This document shows, piece by piece, positions 26,554 to 35,052 of a stretch of 64,000 nucleotides of DNA (positions are counted from its first letter, which is position 1; every line of letters starts with the position of its first letter). Below the pieces are notes generated by a model, which was not told the origin of the DNA, searched no databases, and saw only the letters and a list, made by a program, of their open reading frames with translations. The DNA comes from Phocoenobacter atlanticus. GTDB lineage: Bacteria > Pseudomonadota > Gammaproteobacteria > Enterobacterales > Pasteurellaceae. A program made the position numbers and the translations under genes. The DNA lies in NCBI RefSeq assembly GCF_030764225.1, contig NZ_JASAXH010000009.1; one strand, given 5' to 3'.

Positions 26554-27555
26554 TTATTTATTGCGTTGAAGTTGATCTCGCAAATTTGCGGGTATTTCTT
26601 TGATTGTTAAAGTGTCATTTAGTTCGTCCCAAATCACTCGCTCGTTTAATAATTGAGCATCAAAACTGAGAGTAACCCCTTTTCCTGAACCTGAATATTT
26701 AGTTAAGGCTTTTAATGTATTGCGAATAGGGGGAATAGAGTCTTCTAAATCATAATCTTGAGTTTGAGTAAATTGTGCAAAATTTTGATCATTTAAGGTA
26801 GGAATTTCATTGGCTAATTCTTGAATAGCGATTTCTTCACCACTGTTAATTTGACCTTTACAATAATCAAAAACTTGTGTTTTTACTGCTTTGGTTTGAT
26901 CTGCATTTAGTTCACCTTGATCGCAATAATCGTGAACTGCTTGTAACAAGGTTTGGTTTTGTACTTTCGGATCAAGCCCTGCTTCTGCGCCTAAAAAATC
27001 CATAAAAAAATCTGCTACTTTTCGTCCCACTCGTCCTTTGATAAAGGTCAAATAGCGGTTAGATTGTGCATCTAGCTTTAATTCTGTTAAATTAATACGA
27101 CAAGCAATGTCATATTGTGCCATTTCTAAATATTGGGTACGTTTAATTTCTAATTGTTCATCCACTAACATAGAGGTTCGGTTATCAATTAATGCAATAA
27201 ATAGATAATCAGTTGCTAAAAAATTATAACGACACAAAATAAAAGAACCACCACTGGCAAATGGATATTTTACCAATTCCGTTGCCAACATTTTGGTACA
27301 GCTATAACTAAAGGGTAAAAAATCATTTTCTTGTTCTAATAAACGATTTAATTCCTGAGCAAAATTTGAATTCTCTTGAAATAAGCCATAGCCTTTGGCT
27401 TTTCCTTGATAGGCTTGATGAAGTTGTAACATCATCTGCTCAACTTCAGGCGTAACCTCTAATAATTTTTCTCTTAAAACTGTTTTTAATTCAGGTGTTT
27501 CGCTTTCAGTTTGTGTCAATTGGTGGAGAACAATTTCTGTTACATTTATACTCAT
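26554..27555 (-). CDS. yejK: Nucleoid-associated protein YejK/NdpA
   Basis: The 333-residue cytoplasmic protein matches the YejK family. The N-terminus reads INVTEIVLHQL. FASGGSFILCRYNFLATDYLFIALIDNR lies in the first half, FIKGRVGRKVADFFMDFLGAEAG in the centre and a conserved IWDELNDTLTIKEIPANLRDQL C-terminus at the end. YejK is associated with the nucleoid and its molecular role is incompletely known. It is followed on the same strand by bamE. Length is standard (about 335). Confidence 0.94.
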   Translation of the reverse strand: MSINVTEIVLHQLTQTESETPELKTVLREKLLEVTPEVEQMMLQLHQAYQGKAKGYGLFQENSNFAQELNRLLEQENDFLPFSYSCTKMLATELVKYPFASGGSFILCRYNFLATDYLFIALIDNRTSMLVDEQLEIKRTQYLEMAQYDIACRINLTELKLDAQSNRYLTFIKGRVGRKVADFFMDFLGAEAGLDPKVQNQTLLQAVHDYCDQGELNADQTKAVKTQVFDYCKGQINSGEEIAIQELANEIPTLNDQNFAQFTQTQDYDLEDSIPPIRNTLKALTKYSGSGKGVTLSFDAQLLNERVIWDELNDTLTIKEIPANLRDQLQRNK

Positions 27556-27975
27556 AGTTTCCTTATATTACATCTTTTTATTCAAAATTAATTTGGAAGA
27601 GATTTTAACTGTAGTTAGGGTAATTAACAAATGTATTTATGCTTAAGTATTTTTTAGATTAGGTATAGTTTCTAATTACAATTTAATTATAGTAATATGT
27701 CATTTAATTCCTAATTAAATTTATAAAGGGATAAGAAGGCAAAGAGGCTTTCATAAGGTAATCCTTAAATTACTGAAAATTTATTAATAGATATATAAAA
27801 AATCAGGGTAAGAGCATACTTGAAATTTATTCCCCCCTCCTAACCTCCCCCCGCAAGCGGAGGGAGGAACTTGTGTGTACAACCTAAAAATCCCCTCCTC
27901 CGCTTGCGGGGGAGGGTTAGGGAGGGGGAATGTTGTTACTCTGTATTAAACTCACAAACTTAGAAAAATAAACCA
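27556..27975. other. Divergent intergenic region yejK / yaiI
   Basis: The left 240 bases are AT-rich and should hold the yejK promoter. The right part contains the GC-rich palindrome at 27830-27930 next to a half-site related to the element at 25158. The yaiI start follows directly. Confidence 0.5.
27830..27930. repeat. GC-rich palindromic intergenic repeat (REP/MITE-like)
   Basis: The left arm, beginning TTCCCCCCTCCTAACC, and the right arm, ending GGTTAGGGAGGGGGAA, pair over about 35 bases, including CCGCAAGCGGAGG / CCTCCGCTTGCGG. The loop is about 30 bases. The composition is utterly unlike the surrounding DNA, and the pattern resembles interspersed palindromes in other Pasteurellaceae genomes. 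Confidence 0.75.
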
Positions 27976-28446
27976 ATGAAAATTTATATAGATGCGGATG
28001 CTTGTCCAAAAACATTACGAGATTTTATTTGTAAATCGGTAATGCGAACCAAAACTACTGCAATATTTGTAAGTAATAGTTTTATCAATTTGCCACGTTC
28101 GCCTTTTATTAGCATTAAAGTGGTTGAAAAAGGCTTTGATATTGCGGATAACTATATCGTGGAACAGGCTGAAAAAAATGATTTAGCGATAACCAGTGAT
28201 ATTCCTTTGGCGAATGATCTTATTAACAAAGGTGTGGCGGTAATTAATTTTAAAGGACTAGAGTACAATAAGGATAATATTAAGCAAAATCTAGGGATGC
28301 GTGATTTTATGGATATGATGCGTAGTACGGGCGTGCTTGAACCTTCTCAAATGGGTAAACAAAAACCATTTTCTGATAAAGATAAGAAAATATTTGCAGA
28401 TACATTTAATCGACTACATACAAAATTATCAAGAATATGCAATTAA
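27976..28446 (+). CDS. yaiI: YaiI/YqxD family (DUF188) protein
   Basis: The 156-residue protein opens with IYIDADACPKTLRDFICKS and has VEKGFDIADNYIVEQAEKNDLAITSDIPLANDLI, the conserved acidic PIN-like core of the family. RDFMDMMRSTG and QMGKQKPFSDKDKKIFADT follow near the end. The conserved Asp residues (IDADACP and ITSDIPLA) suggest a metal-dependent nuclease fold, but activity is not established for the family. It is a single gene with a terminator shared with the convergent argG. Confidence 0.93.
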   Translation: MKIYIDADACPKTLRDFICKSVMRTKTTAIFVSNSFINLPRSPFISIKVVEKGFDIADNYIVEQAEKNDLAITSDIPLANDLINKGVAVINFKGLEYNKDNIKQNLGMRDFMDMMRSTGVLEPSQMGKQKPFSDKDKKIFADTFNRLHTKLSRICN

Positions 28447-28459
28447 AGAAAAAATAAAT

Positions 28460-28487
28460 AAAGGCTGAAACTACTCAGCCTTTGTTT
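28460..28487 (+). terminator. Intrinsic terminator after yaiI
   Basis: AAAGGCTGA and TCAGCCTTT pair around a six-base loop, followed by GTTTC. It lies between convergent yaiI and argG, and the A-rich left flank allows use on both strands. Confidence 0.85.
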
Positions 28488-28512
28488 CTGTATTACATCA
28501 ATTAATTTCGTT

Positions 28513-29838
28513 CTAATCTAAAAGTGGAATAATATTGTTTTTACTCGAAATTAGTCCTGTTTGGGTATAAAGTCCGAGTTTGTCACGAGTATCTTTAATA
28601 TCAAGATTACGCATAGTTAATTGACCAATACGATCTGTCGCTGTAAAGGGTGCATCTTCCACTTTTTCCATACTTAAATGTTCTGCTTGATAGGTTAGGT
28701 TTGGTGATTGAGTGTCTAATATTAAATAATCGTTACCACGACGTAATTCCAATGTGACGTCACCAGTAATTGCTTTGGCAACCCAACGCTGTGCGGTTTC
28801 ACGTAACATTAATGCTTGTGAATCAAACCAGCGACCTTGATAGAGTAAACGTCCTAGACGTAAACCATTGATACGATATTGCTCAATGGTATCTTCATTA
28901 TGAATACCTGTGACTAAACGTTCATAAGCAATATGTAATAGTGCCATTCCCGGTGCTTCATAAATGCCACGAGATTTTGCTTCAATAATACGGTTTTCAA
29001 TTTGATCTGACATTCCTAATCCGTGTCTACCCCCAATACGATTCGCTTCTAAAAATAATTCAACCAAATCATCAAAACGTTTGCCATTTAATGCAACGGG
29101 AATGCCTTCTTCGAAACTAATTTTTACTTCTTCTGTTTCAATTTTTATATTTTCATCCCAAAACGCAACACCCATAATAGGTTTTACAATTTTGATACTG
29201 GTGTCTAAATCTTCTAAATCTTTTGCTTCGTGAGTGGCTCCAAGCATATTAGAATCTGTGGAATAGGCTTTTTCAACGGACATTTTATAATCAAAACCAT
29301 TCTTGATTAAAAATTGTGACATTTCAGAACGTCCACCTAATTCGTTAATAAACAGTTCATCTAACCAAGGTTTGTATATTTTGAGATCAGGATTAGTGAT
29401 TAGACCATAACGATAAAAACGTTCAATATCATTTCCTTTATAAGTGCTACCATCTCCCCAAATATTTACACCATCTTGTTGCATTGATGCCACAAGCATT
29501 GTTCCTGTAACTGCACGTCCTAAAGGCGTCGTATTAAAATAGGGCATTCCACCTGTAGAAATGTGAAATGCACCACATTGAATGGCAACAATACCTTCGT
29601 GAGCAAGTTGGCTGCGGCAATCAATTAATCGCGCTTTTTCTGCCCCATATTCTATTGCTTTTTGAGGGATTGCATCATAATCTTCTTCATCTGGTTGACC
29701 TAAATTTGCTGTGTAAGCATAGGGTACCGTTCCTTTTTGACGCATCCAAAGTAAAGCTGCACTGGTATCTAAACCACCTGAAAATGCGATTCCCACTTTT
29801 TTACCAAATGGTATAGATTCTAAAATTGTACTAGACAT
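28513..29838 (-). CDS. argG: Argininosuccinate synthase
   Basis: ArgG joins citrulline and aspartate with ATP to give argininosuccinate in arginine synthesis. The 441-residue length places it in the long class found in Escherichia and Haemophilus. Visible motifs are the PP-loop AFSGGLDTSAALLWMRQKG near residue 18, YAYTANLGQPDEEDYDAIP, CGAFHISTGG, GDGSTYKGNDIERFYRYG and GGRHGLGMSDQIENRIIEAKS. It is monocistronic. I looked for an ArgR box upstream and did not see a convincing one. Confidence 0.97.
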   Translation of the reverse strand: MSSTILESIPFGKKVGIAFSGGLDTSAALLWMRQKGTVPYAYTANLGQPDEEDYDAIPQKAIEYGAEKARLIDCRSQLAHEGIVAIQCGAFHISTGGMPYFNTTPLGRAVTGTMLVASMQQDGVNIWGDGSTYKGNDIERFYRYGLITNPDLKIYKPWLDELFINELGGRSEMSQFLIKNGFDYKMSVEKAYSTDSNMLGATHEAKDLEDLDTSIKIVKPIMGVAFWDENIKIETEEVKISFEEGIPVALNGKRFDDLVELFLEANRIGGRHGLGMSDQIENRIIEAKSRGIYEAPGMALLHIAYERLVTGIHNEDTIEQYRINGLRLGRLLYQGRWFDSQALMLRETAQRWVAKAITGDVTLELRRGNDYLILDTQSPNLTYQAEHLSMEKVEDAPFTATDRIGQLTMRNLDIKDTRDKLGLYTQTGLISSKNNIIPLLD

Positions 29839-29961
29839 ATAAATTCCTTGTTGTATTGCATAATTTAAATTTTATATAAATAATTCCATTATTCTATCTA
29901 AAATAGAATTAAAAATGAACTTGTTATTTTTATTATGACAAAATTTGCAAATTTTAATGAA

Positions 29962-29998
29962 AAAATAACCGCTTATCATAATTGATAAGCTATTTTTT
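29962..29998 (-). terminator. Terminator of XRE regulator gene
   Basis: GCTTATCA and TGATAAGC pair around TAAT. An ACCGCTT uptake core overlaps the left arm, and T/A-rich runs flank both sides. It lies at the 3' end of the regulator gene. Confidence 0.65.
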
Positions 29999-30001
29999 AT
30001 C

Positions 30002-30232
30002 TCAATTTACAAATTTTTGTAAAATAGTTATTGGACTAGTATTCATTGCTTCACATAGTTCAATAAATTCTAAAATATCAAGTTTTCTTTCACAGCGCTC
30101 AATTTTTGCAATATATGATTGTGGTTTATTTAATTTATTTGCAATTTGCTGTTGGGTTATTCCTTGCTTCTTTCGTGTAGAAATCAAACATTGAATAATT
30201 TTTTGATATTTTTCTTTATAAATTGTTTTCAA
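30002..30232 (-). CDS. XRE-family transcriptional regulator
   Basis: The 76-residue protein is a single helix-turn-helix domain: KKQGITQQQIANKLNKPQSYIAKIERCERKLDILEFIELCEAM. The recognition helix is at about 35-45, with no extra sensory domain. It is divergent from the yaaW-like gene. The shared 97-base region holds a perfect inverted repeat over the likely yaaW -10 box, so it probably represses yaaW, and perhaps itself. A controller-type protein of a restriction or toxin system has the same architecture, but no such partner is adjacent. Confidence 0.85.
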   Translation of the reverse strand: MKTIYKEKYQKIIQCLISTRKKQGITQQQIANKLNKPQSYIAKIERCERKLDILEFIELCEAMNTSPITILQKFVN

Positions 30233-30262
30233 GGTTAATCACTCTAAGCTAAAAAATCTAGC

Positions 30263-30307
30263 TTGTAATTATTATCCTATTTTAGTATTATCCCGTATTG
30301 GGATAAT
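30263..30307 (+). promoter_or_regulatory. yaaW promoter with XRE operator
   Basis: TTGTAA and TATTAT with a 17-base spacer form a sigma-70-like promoter. The inverted repeat ATTATCCC / GGGATAAT (five-base centre, 30287-30307) overlaps the -10. A further half-site ATTATCC lies at 30271-30277. The yaaW ribosome site AGGAGG follows. Confidence 0.7.
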
Positions 30308-30329
30308 TGTTGAATATTAGGAGGAAAAA

Positions 30330-31085
30330 ATGGCTTATCGTTATGATCCCGATTTAGATTTTTTACAACACCTTGAGTCTGATGATTTAAAAGAACTTTA
30401 TGATGTTTTAGTTTACGATAAAGATGGTGATAGACGTTTAACAGAAACATTATCAGTATCAAATGAACGTAAAGAATATGGTAGTAATTATTCCATCTAT
30501 TGGGAGCGTATTGCTGAGGAATTACAATGCTATGGAGCGAATACTTTTGTAACGTTACTGAGATTTGGAAAGGGGGTGACCTATCACGAAATTTTATGTG
30601 ATGTTTGTGATAAATTGAAAGTTAATTATAATAAAAACTCAGCAATAGAAAAAATAGAGCAACATTTATTGATGAAGATTTTAGAAAAATCTTTGGAAGA
30701 GATGTCTTCTTCTGAAAAGCAAGAGTTAGCCCGTAGTATTGGCATTAAAAATACGGATAATGTTACACCTGAATTATTAACAGCAGCATTCTTGAAAATT
30801 TTTAAATTGGGTGGCTTTAAATCATATCAACTCACAGTTATTGTGGTTAATGCAATTTTAAAAGCATTGATTGGACGAGGATTATCTTTTGCAGGTAATG
30901 CTACCTTGACTAGAACAATGGCTGTTTTAACAGGTCCTATTGGTTGGGTAATAACTGGATTGTGGACGGCTATTGATATTGCAGGTCCTGCGTATCGTGT
31001 TACAATACCTGCGGTAATAACTGTTATTGGATTAAGACAAAAATATATTAATCGACATATGCTATCTGAACTCAATATTGAATAA
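30330..31085 (+). CDS. yaaW: YaaW-family (DUF3944/UPF0174) protein
   Basis: The 251-residue protein begins with YDPDLDFLQHLESDDLKELYDVL and has YSIYWERIAEELQCYGANTF, matching Escherichia coli YaaW. The N-terminal DUF3944 segment is followed by a helical domain and a hydrophobic glycine-rich C-terminal part (ALIGRGLSFAGNATLTRTMA and PIGWVITGLWTAIDIAGPAY). It ends with the family motif AYRVTIPAVITVIGLR. The function is unknown. It is controlled, by position, by the divergent XRE regulator. An AGGAGG ribosome site precedes the ATG, one of the strongest in the window. Confidence 0.88.
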   Translation: MAYRYDPDLDFLQHLESDDLKELYDVLVYDKDGDRRLTETLSVSNERKEYGSNYSIYWERIAEELQCYGANTFVTLLRFGKGVTYHEILCDVCDKLKVNYNKNSAIEKIEQHLLMKILEKSLEEMSSSEKQELARSIGIKNTDNVTPELLTAAFLKIFKLGGFKSYQLTVIVVNAILKALIGRGLSFAGNATLTRTMAVLTGPIGWVITGLWTAIDIAGPAYRVTIPAVITVIGLRQKYINRHMLSELNIE

Positions 31086-31164
31086 GTTTTAGAAAATAAC
31101 GTAAAACCCAAATGGTTCAATTATTGTTTCTGATAGTCAGTTAAAATTTATAAATTTTAATAAA

Positions 31165-31202
31165 AAAGTAACCGCTTATTTTAATCAATAAGCGGTTACT
31201 TT
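31165..31202. terminator. Uptake-signal dimer terminator between yaaW and mglC
   Basis: AAAGTAACCGCTTATT and AATAAGCGGTTACTTT pair perfectly around six bases, with A and T runs at the two ends. It can stop transcription on both strands of this convergent pair. Confidence 0.9.
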
Positions 31203-31228
31203 ATTTCTAGTAGTTTATTTTTTATGCG

Positions 31229-32239
31229 TTATTTTTTCTTCGCATATTTTAAGCTATCAATTGCAACAGCGAAAATGATAATACTACCTTTGATAATATA
31301 TTGCCAATATGGGTTTACACCGATATAAGTTAAACCGTAGTTGATAAGGGTAAAGATTAATACCCCAGTCACAACACCAGCAACAGTACCCACACCACCA
31401 GCAAAGGATACGCCCCCAACCACACAGGCGGCGATGGCATCAAGTTCGTACATAAAACCAAGGTTATTAGTTGCACTTCCTACACGTCCACCTTCAAGCA
31501 TACCTGCGAAAGCGTATAACATACCTGCAATCATATAAATAACGATGAGATTACGCGTTACGTTTACACCCGATACACGAGCCGCTTCTGGGTTTCCACC
31601 GATTGCAAAGATATTTTTACCAAAGCGGGTTTTATTCCACATAATCCATACTAAGACCGTAATAATGGCGGCATAAATGGTAATGTAGGAGAGTTTAAAT
31701 GATCCTATTCTAAAGAAGTTTTGGGTGAAATCTAAGAATGCGTCACTAAATCCAGCGATAGGTGATGCACCTACTGAATCATAGTAAAGGGAGTTAATAC
31801 CATAAACGATGATCATTGTCCCTAATGTAGCAATAAACGGAGTTACATTTAAAATTGCAATAATAAAACCATTTAATAATCCAATAATTGCACCGATTAC
31901 ACATACAATTAAGATAACAACAGGAATTGGAATTTCACCAAGATCAGGGAATACTCGGTTTACGTTATCCATTGCCTGTAATAATGTTGCAGAAACTACA
32001 GCGGTAAGCCCCACCTGACGACCTGCTGATAAGTCGGTTCCTTGTGTTACCAGTAATCCTGCCACACCAAGTGCGATAATTAAACGTACCGATGATTGAG
32101 TTAAAATATTACTAAAGTTACGTAAACTTAAGAAACTTGAATCTTGTGTAATAATGACAGAAAGTAATACTAACAAGACAAAGTAAATAGCGTTTTGTTT
32201 TAAAAAATCAAGTGATTTATTTTGTTTTAAGGCTGACAT
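31229..32239 (-). CDS. mglC: Galactose/methyl-galactoside ABC transporter permease
   Basis: MglC is the membrane channel of the high-affinity galactose importer. The 336 residues contain eight to ten hydrophobic helices and the family stretches VTQGTDLSAGRQVGLTAVVS, ATLGTMIIVYGINSLYYDSVG and GNPEAARVSGVNV (the EAA-like loop that contacts MglA). It lies 13 bases after mglA and is the last gene of the mglBAC operon. The C-terminal IDSLKYAKKK is basic and cytoplasmic. Length matches the Escherichia and Haemophilus homologues (336). Confidence 0.97.
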   Translation of the reverse strand: MSALKQNKSLDFLKQNAIYFVLLVLLSVIITQDSSFLSLRNFSNILTQSSVRLIIALGVAGLLVTQGTDLSAGRQVGLTAVVSATLLQAMDNVNRVFPDLGEIPIPVVILIVCVIGAIIGLLNGFIIAILNVTPFIATLGTMIIVYGINSLYYDSVGASPIAGFSDAFLDFTQNFFRIGSFKLSYITIYAAIITVLVWIMWNKTRFGKNIFAIGGNPEAARVSGVNVTRNLIVIYMIAGMLYAFAGMLEGGRVGSATNNLGFMYELDAIAACVVGGVSFAGGVGTVAGVVTGVLIFTLINYGLTYIGVNPYWQYIIKGSIIIFAVAIDSLKYAKKK

Positions 32240-32252
32240 AATACGGTTCCCT

Positions 32253-33785
32253 CTATAGATATTTAGCCGCTAACTGTAAAATTTCTTCTTGCGAGGTTTC
32301 TGCTGTATTGACAATCCCCGCAACTCGTCCGTTACTCATTACTAATATTCGATCTGTTACCCCTAAAAGTTCAGGCATTTCTGATGAAATCATAATAATA
32401 CCTTTGTCTTTATTGGCAAGATCCATAATGAGTTGATAAATTTCAAATTTTGCTCCAATATCAATACCTCGAGTAGGTTCGTCGAGCATTAATATTTCAG
32501 GCTGAGTTAATAACCAACGACCAATGACGACTTTTTGTTGATTACCACCAGATAATGAACCAATACTCGTTTGATGAGAAGGCGTTTTAACATTCATTGA
32601 ATCAATGACCCACTGTGTATCACTTTTCATTTTTTGATTACTTAGTAGTCCAAATTTTCCTAAATAGGTTTTCATATTTGAGATCAATGAGTTAAATTCA
32701 ATACTTAAATTGGAGTAAATACCAGTCGCACGGCGTTCTTCTGTTACAAGAGCAAATCCGTGGTTGATTGCCTCCAGAGCAGTATTATTTTTAACGATTT
32801 TATCGTGTAATTTAATGGTACCACTTTTGCGTTGGCGAACACCAAAAATGGTTTCTACAATATCAGTTCGTCTTGCTCCCACTAAGCCAGCAATACCTAA
32901 AATTTCACCTTTATGGAGATTAAAACTCACATCTTGAATTGATGGCTGATTAGTTGCGGTTAATCCTTCTACTTCTAAAATAACTTCTTTTGGTGTATTT
33001 GATTTTGGCGGAAAACGCTGAGTTAATTCACGTCCAACCATCATTGCAACAATATCATCAATAGTACAATCTGCGACTGAAACACTATTTATCCATTTAC
33101 CATCTCGTAAAACGGTGACTTCATCACAAATTTTAAAGATTTCGTCCATTTTGTGAGAAATATAAATAATTCCACAGCCACGATCTTGTAATTTTTTAAT
33201 AATTTTAAATAAGTGATCCACTTCTTTTTCAGAAAGAGAAGAGGTGGGTTCATCCATAATAACGATTTTTGCGTTATAGGAAAACGCTTTGGCAATTTCA
33301 ACCATCTGCATCTGAGAAACAGATAATTTTCCTACTTTTTCTTTTGGATCAACATTAATATCCAACTCATCAAAAATAACCTTAGTATCGTTATACATTT
33401 TTTTATGGTCAATAAAGCCACCTTTGGTTGGATAACGTCCCAGCCATATATTATCCATAACGCTTTGTTGACGAACTAAGTTTAGTTCTTGGTGAACCAT
33501 AGAGATCCCATTTTCAAGGGCTTCTTTTGACGTTTTAAAATCTACTGGCTTTCCTAAAAAAAGAATTTCCCCTTCATCTTTGGCATAAATACCAAATAAA
33601 CACTTTAATAATGTTGATTTTCCTGCACCATTTTCACCCATTAAGGCGTGAACAGAATAAGAACGGACAGTTAAATTTGCTTGGTCAAGTGCTTTTACTC
33701 CGGGAAAGGTTTTACTGACATTTGTCATTTCTAGTAGCACTTCACCTTTAGGCTTTGATGCTGTATTTTGTGCTGTCATATTCAA
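32253..33785 (-). CDS. mglA: Galactose/methyl-galactoside ABC transporter ATPase
   Basis: The 510-residue ATPase has two nucleotide-binding domains, as in all sugar importers of this class. The first has Walker A GENGAGKST at 50-58, the signature LSVSQMQM and Walker B IVIMDEPTSSL. The second has the degenerate GLVGARRTDI instead of a Walker A, with signature LSGGNQQK and Walker B ILMLDEPTRGIDIG. It energises galactose uptake. A hairpin in the mglB-mglA gap may lower its expression relative to the binding protein. Confidence 0.97.
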   Translation of the reverse strand: MNMTAQNTASKPKGEVLLEMTNVSKTFPGVKALDQANLTVRSYSVHALMGENGAGKSTLLKCLFGIYAKDEGEILFLGKPVDFKTSKEALENGISMVHQELNLVRQQSVMDNIWLGRYPTKGGFIDHKKMYNDTKVIFDELDINVDPKEKVGKLSVSQMQMVEIAKAFSYNAKIVIMDEPTSSLSEKEVDHLFKIIKKLQDRGCGIIYISHKMDEIFKICDEVTVLRDGKWINSVSVADCTIDDIVAMMVGRELTQRFPPKSNTPKEVILEVEGLTATNQPSIQDVSFNLHKGEILGIAGLVGARRTDIVETIFGVRQRKSGTIKLHDKIVKNNTALEAINHGFALVTEERRATGIYSNLSIEFNSLISNMKTYLGKFGLLSNQKMKSDTQWVIDSMNVKTPSHQTSIGSLSGGNQQKVVIGRWLLTQPEILMLDEPTRGIDIGAKFEIYQLIMDLANKDKGIIMISSEMPELLGVTDRILVMSNGRVAGIVNTAETSQEEILQLAAKYL

Positions 33786-33799
33786 CCTCTATCAAAAAA

Positions 33800-33817
33800 A
33801 GGGGGACTAAGCCCCCT
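33800..33817 (-). terminator. Hairpin between mglB and mglA (attenuating)
   Basis: AGGGGG and CCCCCT pair around six bases and, on the minus strand, are followed by seven T residues. It sits between mglB and mglA and would let most transcripts end after mglB. Confidence 0.75.
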
Positions 33818-33831
33818 AAATATATTACAAA

Positions 33832-34830
33832 TTATTTTAAAAAGTCTTTTAAGTTATCTGCATCAACTGCAACATAAGGAACGTTGATACGTTTACCGTT
33901 AAGTTTGTAAGTCATACCTTCAGTTGGCGCTTTGCCTTCTGCTAAGTTTTTAGAAAGTTGCATAACTGCTTTACCTTGGTTTACACCATCGTTAAGTACG
34001 GTACCAAGAATTTCCCCTTTCTTAACCATTTGTAAAACTTCAGGAAGTGCATCTACACCAAAGATTGGTAATTTTTTACCCGCAGCTTTAATTGCATTGA
34101 ATGCACCCATTGCCATACCATCGTTGTTACAGATAACAACTTCGATATCTTTACCTTTAGGGTTAGATAACCAAGATTGCATTTTATCTTTTGCCATTGA
34201 TGCATCCCACATACCTGTATCGATAAATAATTCATCAGTTTTGAAACCTTGATCATTTAATTCTTTGATAACAAATTTAGTACGAGCTTCTGCATCTGGG
34301 TGTCCAGGTTCACCTTTTAATAAAGCAAATTGGATTTTACCATCTTTATTTAAATCAAATTCAGGATGAGCTTTCCATTGTTTTGCAATTAATTGACCTT
34401 GCATTACACCAGATTCTTCAGGATTTGTTCCAACAAAATATGCTTTGTCATAAGTATCAAGTGCTTTTGTACCCGGATCACGGTTAAAGAATACGATTGG
34501 CACATCGTCACCTTTTGCTTTACGAATAACTGTTTTTGCTGCACCTGGGTCAACTAAGTTGATTGCTAATGCTTTAACAATAGGATCTCTTGAAAGCAAA
34601 CCATCAATTTGGTCATTTTGAATTGATTGTTGATTTTGAGAGTCATTCATACTTAATTTAATACCACCAAGAGCTTGGGCTTCTTTTTCAATCTCTTGAC
34701 GCATTAATGCCATAAAGTTATCGTCGTATTTGTAAATTGTTACACCGATTGGAATGTCTTTTGCAGATGCTGTTGCTACCGCACCAAAACCAACTGCTAA
34801 TGCCACAGCACTTAAAAACGTTTTTTTCAT
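33832..34830 (-). CDS. mglB: Galactose/glucose-binding periplasmic protein
   Basis: The 332-residue precursor has a signal MKKTFLSAVALAVGFGAVATASA followed by KDIPIGVTIYKYDDNFMALM, the start of mature MglB. Later FNRDPGTKALDTYDKAYFVGTNPEESG, the calcium-loop region DLNKDGKIQ and NNDGMAMGAFNAIKAAG are typical. It binds galactose or glucose in the periplasm and delivers it to MglAC and to chemoreceptors where present. GGAGAA seven bases upstream selects the ATG at 34830; an in-frame ATG further upstream would place 41 non-signal residues ahead of it. The promoter carries a CRP site and a GalR-type operator. Confidence 0.97.
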   Translation of the reverse strand: MKKTFLSAVALAVGFGAVATASAKDIPIGVTIYKYDDNFMALMRQEIEKEAQALGGIKLSMNDSQNQQSIQNDQIDGLLSRDPIVKALAINLVDPGAAKTVIRKAKGDDVPIVFFNRDPGTKALDTYDKAYFVGTNPEESGVMQGQLIAKQWKAHPEFDLNKDGKIQFALLKGEPGHPDAEARTKFVIKELNDQGFKTDELFIDTGMWDASMAKDKMQSWLSNPKGKDIEVVICNNDGMAMGAFNAIKAAGKKLPIFGVDALPEVLQMVKKGEILGTVLNDGVNQGKAVMQLSKNLAEGKAPTEGMTYKLNGKRINVPYVAVDADNLKDFLK

Positions 34831-34975
34831 AATGTGTTTCTCCATTGAAAAATCTTTGTAAAACAAAGTATATTGAGTTTTATTGATAGTAAAAATTTTA
34901 TTACCAATAATTGAACTTATCCGTATAGCATATTGGATAATCGCGATGATCATACAGCAATTTATAATACAATTC

Positions 34976-35010
34976 TGTGATCTGTTTCACAATTATGAAA
35001 ACGTTTTCAT
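34976..35010 (-). promoter_or_regulatory. CRP site and Gal operator upstream of mglB
   Basis: TGTGATCTGTTTCACA (34976-34991) is a textbook CRP site. ATGAAAACGTTTTCAT (34995-35010) is a perfect 16-bp palindrome of the LacI/GalR type. Both lie about 150-180 bases before the mglB start. Confidence 0.88.
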
Positions 35011-35052
35011 AAATTATTTAGAAATATAGCTTGAAATCTAAATTCAAGAAAA

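Noticed and set aside
29839..29940. ArgR box before argG
   Set aside because: AT-rich sequence has loose TTATA-like matches only; no TGAAT/ATTCA pair of proper spacing was found.
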